Below are positions 5,704 to 9,263 of a stretch of 9,263 nucleotides of DNA, piece by piece. This DNA is from CAZHAC01 sp964383855 (GTDB lineage Bacteria > Chloroflexota > Dormibacteria > Dormibacterales > Dormibacteraceae). Where the stretch lies: the NCBI GenBank assembly GCA_964383855.1, contig CAYLIP010000077.1, positions 1 through 9,263 of the forward strand, in the 5' to 3' direction. Numbering within the stretch: position 1 is the first letter of the stretch; each line of letters starts with the position of its first letter. Below the pieces are notes generated by a model, which ran no database searches, had not been told where the DNA came from, and worked only from the letters and a program-made list of their open reading frames with translations. A program made the translations under genes and the position numbers.

Positions 5704-6888
5704 TCAGGCGCGCAGAACCCGAGCCGACGCCCAGGCGAGGGCGATGCCGAGCCCGCAGATGCCCGCGCTGACCCAGAAGGCCGCGCGCGGACCGGCCGCG
5801 AACAGAAAGCCCCCCGCCAGCGAACCGGCGCCGAGGGCCACGTTGAGCATCGTGTTGTATGCGCCCTGCGTGGCGCCCTGCCGGCCGGGCGGCGCGGCGC
5901 GGCTGACCTCCGCGCTCAGGGCGGGCGTGCCGAGCGCGGTGGCGGCGCCCTCCACGAAGCCGGCGGCGACCAGCAGCCAGGGTTGGGATATCAGCGGGTA
6001 GAGCAGGTTGAAGAAGCCGTAGGCGGCGACGGCGGCGACGCCTGTCCGGCGGGGCCCCCAGCGGTCGGCGAGGTGGCCGAGAAAGGCGCTGACCAGCACG
6101 ATGGGGAGCGCATAGACACCAAAGGAGAGGCCCACCTGGAGCGTCGATCCGCCCCGGGCGGTCACGTACAGCGTCCAGATCGCGTCGTAGTTGCCGATCG
6201 TGTAATAGACCGCGGCCCCCAGCGCGATCACCGGGACCAGCCGCACCAGCGTCCCGGCGGCCGCCGCCGGCCCAAGCTCGATGCCTGCCTCCGGCTGGGA
6301 GGCCGTCCGGGGCAGGCGGAGAAGCAGGAGCGTGGCCAGCATGCAGAGCGCGGCCGCGGCGATGAACACGCTGTCGAGCCGGATGCCGGCGGCAAAGCCC
6401 CCCGCCACCGGTCCCGCCAGCAGGCCCGTCATCTCGGTGGCGCGCATCCGCGCGAACGCCGCCGACCGCATCTCGACCGGCGTCAGGTCGGCCAGGAGAG
6501 CGGTCGCCGCGGGCAGGTAGAACCCGATCGTCGCCGCCTGCAGGAAGCGCAGAGGCAGGAAGGCGACCAGGGGCAGCGGCGCCAGGTACAGGAGGAAGCA
6601 GAGCGAGTAGACGGCCAGCGAACCGGTGATCAGAGGCCGCCGCCCGAAGCGGTCGGAGAGCCGCCCCGCCGGATACTGAGCCAGCAGCTTGCCCAGGACG
6701 CCGGCCGCGATCACTGCGCCCACGAACGCGGGAGAGCCGCCCCGGCGACTCAGAAAGAGCGGCAGGATGGGGAGGAAGAACCCGACGCCGAGTTCGGTCA
6801 GGCCGTTGCCGGCGAGCAGCGTCCAGAGCGAGGTCGAGTCCAGGCGGCGCGGCGCGACCGGGGCGTCGGTGGCGATCACGGGCCGCAC
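5704..6888 (-). CDS. MFS transporter, 12-segment drug-exporter type
   Basis: 394 residues, the size of 12-helix major facilitator exporters of the multidrug type. After a short N-terminus, the first helix starts near residue 22. The motif-A loop between helices 2 and 3 is GRLSDRFGRRP (75-85). A motif-C-like GLLAGPVAGG (155-164) in helix 5 is the antiporter signature, pointing to proton-driven efflux. A central charged loop near residues 193-205 (RLPRTASQPEAG) separates the halves. The start is GTG at 6888, 22 bases after the stop of the other MFS gene, with no clear Shine-Dalgarno; GTG at residue 4 is an alternative. It is probably co-transcribed with that gene. The substrate cannot be told from sequence; a small hydrophobic drug or metabolite is likely for the type. 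Confidence 0.88.
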   Translation of the reverse strand: MRPVIATDAPVAPRRLDSTSLWTLLAGNGLTELGVGFFLPILPLFLSRRGGSPAFVGAVIAAGVLGKLLAQYPAGRLSDRFGRRPLITGSLAVYSLCFLLYLAPLPLVAFLPLRFLQAATIGFYLPAATALLADLTPVEMRSAAFARMRATEMTGLLAGPVAGGFAAGIRLDSVFIAAAALCMLATLLLLRLPRTASQPEAGIELGPAAAAGTLVRLVPVIALGAAVYYTIGNYDAIWTLYVTARGGSTLQVGLSFGVYALPIVLVSAFLGHLADRWGPRRTGVAAVAAYGFFNLLYPLISQPWLLVAAGFVEGAATALGTPALSAEVSRAAPPGRQGATQGAYNTMLNVALGAGSLAGGFLFAAGPRAAFWVSAGICGLGIALAWASARVLRA

Positions 6889-6910
6889 AGCATCGCATGC
6901 CCGCGACGCG

Positions 6911-8350
6911 CTATCCGCCCGCCTTCTCCAACCCCTCGCCCTGAAACCTGCGCTCGGGCCGCGCCTGCACGAGCATCGCGATCGCGATCGCGAGCACGAT
7001 GACGGCCAGGCCGGTCAGAAGGCCGAAGTCGGCATGGATGCCGGCGTCGAGGCTTCGCGTCGCCGAGAGCGGATCCCGGGAGCCGCCGACATAGGCCTGG
7101 AGCACGATGGCCATGAGCGCCACCCCGATGGCGCCCCCGATCGTCCGCGAGAACTGGTTGAGCGCTGTCGCGGCACCCCTCTGGCCCCACTCCACCGCCG
7201 ACTGGATGACGATCAGGAGCGGCGCCGAGAAGAGGCCGAGCCCAAAGCCGATGATGCCGGTCGAGCCGGCGACCCAGAGCGGGCCGTAGCCGGGCGAGCC
7301 GAACTGGAGCATGGCCGCCCCCGCGATCAGCGCCACGCCGCCGGCCACCACCAGCCGCTGGTAGCCGATCCGGATCATCGTCCAGCCGGAGATAACCGAC
7401 GCCACCGGCCAGCCCAGCGACATCGGCGCGATCGCCGCCCCCGCCGCATAGGCGCTGCCGTGCAGCACCTGCTGGACGTAGAGGGGAACATAGGCGGTGG
7501 CTCCGAACATGAGGGTGCCGGCCACCGCCGAAACCAGGATGGCGGGGCCGATCACCGGGTGGCGAAGCAGCGCCAGGGGGACGGTGGGGCTGTCGCTGCG
7601 TGACTCGATCGCGGCAAAGGCCGCCATCGCCAGCACGGCCACGCCGACCAGCGGCCATACCGGCTTCCCGTCCGGCGTCCCCGTTCCGAGCCCGTAGAGG
7701 AGCAGCGCGATTCCGACCGTCAGGAGCGCCGCGCCCCTCACGTCGAGCCGCTGCCGCTGCGCGGGAACGCCTCGATCGCGATAGCGCCAGAGGAGGGCGG
7801 CGGCGACGACGCCGATCGGGAGGTTTATGTCGAAGATCCAGCGCCAGCCGATGGTGGAGACAAAGGCGGCGCCGGTGACCGGGCCCGCGATCGCTGCGAT
7901 CGCCCACATACCGCTGAAGAGGCCCTGCAGCCGCGCCCGCTGGGCGATCGGGAAGATGTCGCCGACGATCGTGAAGACCAGCGGCTGGACGCAGCCGGCG
8001 CCGATCCCCTGGGCGGTGCGGAACGCGATCAGCTGGGGCATGTTGGCGCTGAACCCGCTGAGCACCGAGCCGGCAACGAAGATCGCGATGCCGGCCAGGA
8101 TCACGGTCCGGCGGCCCCGAAGGTCGGCCAGCCGCCCCCAGAGCGGGACCGTGGTCGTGCTGGTCAACAGGTAGCCGCTGAAGACCCACGGGTAGAGGTG
8201 GAAGCCGCCCAGGTCCCGCGCGATCGTGGGCACCGCCGTGCCCACCACCGTCGAGTCGATGGCGGCCAGAAAGAGCGCGATCATGAGGCCCGCCATCACC
8301 CGCACCAGCTGCGGCGTCCAGGGCAGGAAGCGCTGCTCGGCGTTCACCAT
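6911..8350 (-). CDS. MFS transporter, DHA2 family (EmrB/QacA-like, 14 segments)
   Basis: 479 residues, the usual size of 14-helix drug:H+ antiporters. AAIDSTVVGTAVPTIARDLG (29-48) is the helix-1 signature of DHA2 proteins. Motif A is GRLADLRGRR (72-81), motif C lies in IAAIAGPVTGAAF (151-163), and WRWIFDINLPIG (169-180) is a near-invariant DHA2 block. The expected role is proton-coupled export of drugs or toxic metabolites across the cytoplasmic membrane. I chose the ATG at 8350 because the first helix follows at the usual distance. Earlier in-frame starts at 8389 and 8413 would add a non-conserved Pro/Gly-rich tail and extend towards the divergent gene. It is the first of two MFS genes in one orientation and is divergent from the Rid-like gene, so a shared regulatory region is possible. 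No TetR or MarR regulator gene is visible beside it. Confidence 0.9.
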   Translation of the reverse strand: MVNAEQRFLPWTPQLVRVMAGLMIALFLAAIDSTVVGTAVPTIARDLGGFHLYPWVFSGYLLTSTTTVPLWGRLADLRGRRTVILAGIAIFVAGSVLSGFSANMPQLIAFRTAQGIGAGCVQPLVFTIVGDIFPIAQRARLQGLFSGMWAIAAIAGPVTGAAFVSTIGWRWIFDINLPIGVVAAALLWRYRDRGVPAQRQRLDVRGAALLTVGIALLLYGLGTGTPDGKPVWPLVGVAVLAMAAFAAIESRSDSPTVPLALLRHPVIGPAILVSAVAGTLMFGATAYVPLYVQQVLHGSAYAAGAAIAPMSLGWPVASVISGWTMIRIGYQRLVVAGGVALIAGAAMLQFGSPGYGPLWVAGSTGIIGFGLGLFSAPLLIVIQSAVEWGQRGAATALNQFSRTIGGAIGVALMAIVLQAYVGGSRDPLSATRSLDAGIHADFGLLTGLAVIVLAIAIAMLVQARPERRFQGEGLEKAGG

Positions 8351-8439
8351 GGCCGTCCCCGACTCTAATCCGAGGCCGGACGGCGCCATTCGGGCGGGAG
8401 GAGGCCCGGGCACCGGGGCCCGCAGGTCACCATATCCGG
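8351..8439. promoter_or_regulatory. Divergent intergenic region with weak promoter-like element
   Basis: This 89-base space separates the DHA2 exporter and the Rid-like gene, so promoters for both must lie here or inside the genes. On the plus strand TCTAAT (8364-8369) matches five of six bases of the -10 consensus, but I see no convincing -35 hexamer upstream. No clear promoter can be named on the minus strand. Confidence 0.2.
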
Positions 8440-8444
8440 GTGAC
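8426..8444. promoter_or_regulatory. Inverted repeat over the start codon of the Rid-like gene
   Basis: GTCACC (8426-8431) and GGTGAC (8439-8444) form a perfect six-base inverted repeat with a seven-base spacer. It covers the GTG start and the place where a Shine-Dalgarno would lie. It could be an operator in the divergent region or an RNA hairpin hiding the start. It is short, so chance is possible. Confidence 0.25.
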
Positions 8445-9171
8445 GCACAACCAACTCGGCGGCTTCAGCTTCCTCGGTGCTCCCGGCCGGCCCTTCTCGT
8501 CGGGCGTGGCGGCCGACCCCGGCTTCGACATAACGCACGTCGTCCTGACGCCCCCGGTTCCCCTGAAACAGGGTTTCGAGCTCGTGCGGCGGCATCTCGA
8601 GGAGGTGGGTAGGCCGCTCCAGGCCCTCTGCGGCATGGAGCTGCGGATTCCGTCGCCACTTTCGCCCGAGGGCTTCGAAGATTTCAACCGCGGCTATGTC
8701 GAGTCCCTCGACCGCTGGGAACTGCGTGTGGAGGGCATGCTGCCGCCGGCCCGCACCAACGTGGCGCTGGTGGACGGATCGGTGAAGGAGGCCTCCCTCT
8801 TTGCCTTCTCCTACACGGTCCGGGAGCCCGCCCTGAGCGGCGCCTACCTGATGGCCGGAGCGCCCGAGCCAGAGGGCGCCCCGGACACTGCCGAGGGGCG
8901 GCTGGCCTCGATCGTCGAGGTGCTCGGCGAGCGGATGCAGGGGCTGGGCGTGCGCTTCGACCAGGCCACGGCGGCCAACTTCTACGCGGAGGAGGGATGG
9001 ACAGAGGCGGTCGCCTCCAGTCTGCTGCCCGCGTTCGGAGGGGGGGCTGCCACGGTCCAGCTCACCTGGGTGGCGGCGGTGCCGCCGGTGAGCACCTTCC
9101 GGTTCGAGGTCGACGTCCGCCGCTGCGGCAAGGAGCTGGCCGTGGTCACCGGCCCGGTCGAAGGCAGCTAG
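8440..9171 (+). CDS. Tandem Rid-fold (YjgF/RidA-like) protein
   Basis: 243 residues, about twice the size of a RidA subunit. The first half has a RidA-like start (FSSGVAADPGFDI, 19-31), a helix (GFELVRRHLEEVGR, 45-58), LCGMELRIPSPLSPEGFEDFNRGY read as strand plus helix, and PARTNVAL (103-110), which aligns with the PARS/T strand of RidA whose arginine binds the imine carboxylate; here it is R105. The second half repeats the plan: helix RLASIVEVLGERMQGLG (154-170), then GGAATVQLTWVAAV (201-214), where alanine replaces that arginine. RidA proteins deaminate reactive enamine/imine intermediates or act in catabolic pathways as ring-amine hydrolases. The start is GTG with no good Shine-Dalgarno; no better start is apparent. 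It lies 15 bases before an SDR, suggesting a shared small-molecule pathway. The two-domain reading is my inference from pattern. Confidence 0.72.
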   Translation: MTHNQLGGFSFLGAPGRPFSSGVAADPGFDITHVVLTPPVPLKQGFELVRRHLEEVGRPLQALCGMELRIPSPLSPEGFEDFNRGYVESLDRWELRVEGMLPPARTNVALVDGSVKEASLFAFSYTVREPALSGAYLMAGAPEPEGAPDTAEGRLASIVEVLGERMQGLGVRFDQATAANFYAEEGWTEAVASSLLPAFGGGAATVQLTWVAAVPPVSTFRFEVDVRRCGKELAVVTGPVEGS

Positions 9172-9186
9172 GAAAGGGAGCTAGGA

Positions 9187-9263
9187 ATGGAGAACAGGCA
9201 CAGGGTCGCGATCGTCACCGGCGGCGGCAGCGGCATCGGCCGCGCGGTCGCGCTGGCGCTGTC
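9187..9263 (+). CDS. SDR family oxidoreductase, 5' end only
   Basis: Twenty-five residues are visible before the window ends: MENRHRVAIVTGGGSGIGRAVALAL. This is the first strand, the TGGGSGIG glycine motif (residues 11-18) and the first helix of a classical NAD(P)-binding short-chain dehydrogenase. A good Shine-Dalgarno (GGGAG, 9176-9180) lies six bases before the ATG, making this one of the better starts in the window. It follows the Rid-like gene by 15 bases and is surely in the same transcript. The substrate and the rest of the protein cannot be seen. It differs from the SDR at the left edge (TGGGSGIG against TGGSRGIG, different N-terminus), so it is not a repeat copy. Confidence 0.9.
   Translation, partial: MENRHRVAIVTGGGSGIGRAVALAL

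Noticed and set aside
5680..7002. 440-codon plus-strand open frame antisense to the MFS gene
   Set aside because: Hydrophilic Arg/Gly/Gln-rich product, complementary to a clear 12-helix transporter.
6876..8189. 437-codon minus-strand open frame overlapping the DHA2 transporter in another frame
   Set aside because: Arg/Pro/Gly-rich and without motifs; the overlapping frame has all the DHA2 signatures.
1..9263. CRISPR array, tRNA/rRNA genes, insertion sequence, phage or integrase signals
   Set aside because: I saw no regular direct repeats with spacers, no tRNA-like cloverleaf ends and no transposase or recombinase motifs in any frame.
1..9263. The two SDR genes at the window edges as a repeat or duplication
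   Set aside because: They lie on opposite strands and differ in glycine motif and N-terminus. SDRs are very common, so their presence at both ends is unremarkable.

Overview
The window is very GC-rich DNA of bacterial type, with dense genes, short intergenic spacers, GTG starts and strong third-position G/C bias. Two runs of exactly 100 N (1075-1174 and 5313-5412) mark scaffold joins, so this is draft or metagenome-derived sequence. The ApbE variant here (ATSSTRRR in place of the usual ATSGDY-type segment) and the paired Tat-exported DUF1800/DUF1501 proteins suggest a high-GC soil-type lineage such as Actinomycetota, Chloroflexota or Dormibacterota. This taxonomic guess is an inference from style only and is weak.

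Layout. (1) Positions 1-1236, minus strand: a small hydrophobic protein cut by the first gap, a single-domain response regulator missing its N-terminus, and a nearly complete classical SDR oxidoreductase that runs off the left edge. The regulator and the SDR are 8 bases apart. (2) Positions 1237-1397: a divergent promoter region with a perfect Shine-Dalgarno for the small protein, a 13-bp palindrome and a plausible minus-strand promoter. (3) Positions 1398-5655, plus strand: a tight five-gene operon with gaps of at most 11 bases and two overlaps. It encodes a Tat-exported DUF1800 protein, a Tat-exported DUF1501 protein, a 74-aa single-membrane-segment protein, an ApbE-type FAD:protein FMN transferase, and a ferric-reductase-like multi-pass membrane protein interrupted by the second gap. 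(4) Positions 5704-8350, minus strand: two tandem MFS transporters, one of 12-segment drug-exporter type and one of 14-segment DHA2/EmrB-QacA type, convergent with the operon. (5) Positions 8440-9263, plus strand: a protein that reads as two Rid-fold (YjgF/RidA-like) domains in tandem, followed 15 bases later by the start of a second SDR.

How the genes may work together. The central operon is the most interesting part. ApbE covalently attaches FMN to Thr/Ser of exported or membrane-anchored proteins, and ferric-reductase-like membrane domains commonly pass electrons across the membrane to such flavoproteins. No recognisable FMN-binding domain is encoded here. The slot where one would be expected holds the 74-aa membrane-anchored protein, whose C-terminus (VTSTYAS) faintly resembles a flavinylation site. 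Two Tat-exported DUF1800/DUF1501 proteins of unknown biochemical role share the transcript. A reasonable hypothesis is a cell-surface redox module in which the membrane protein and flavin serve the exported pair. The Rid-SDR pair at the right edge looks like part of a small-molecule catabolic or detoxification operon, with the divergent DHA2 exporter possibly co-regulated.
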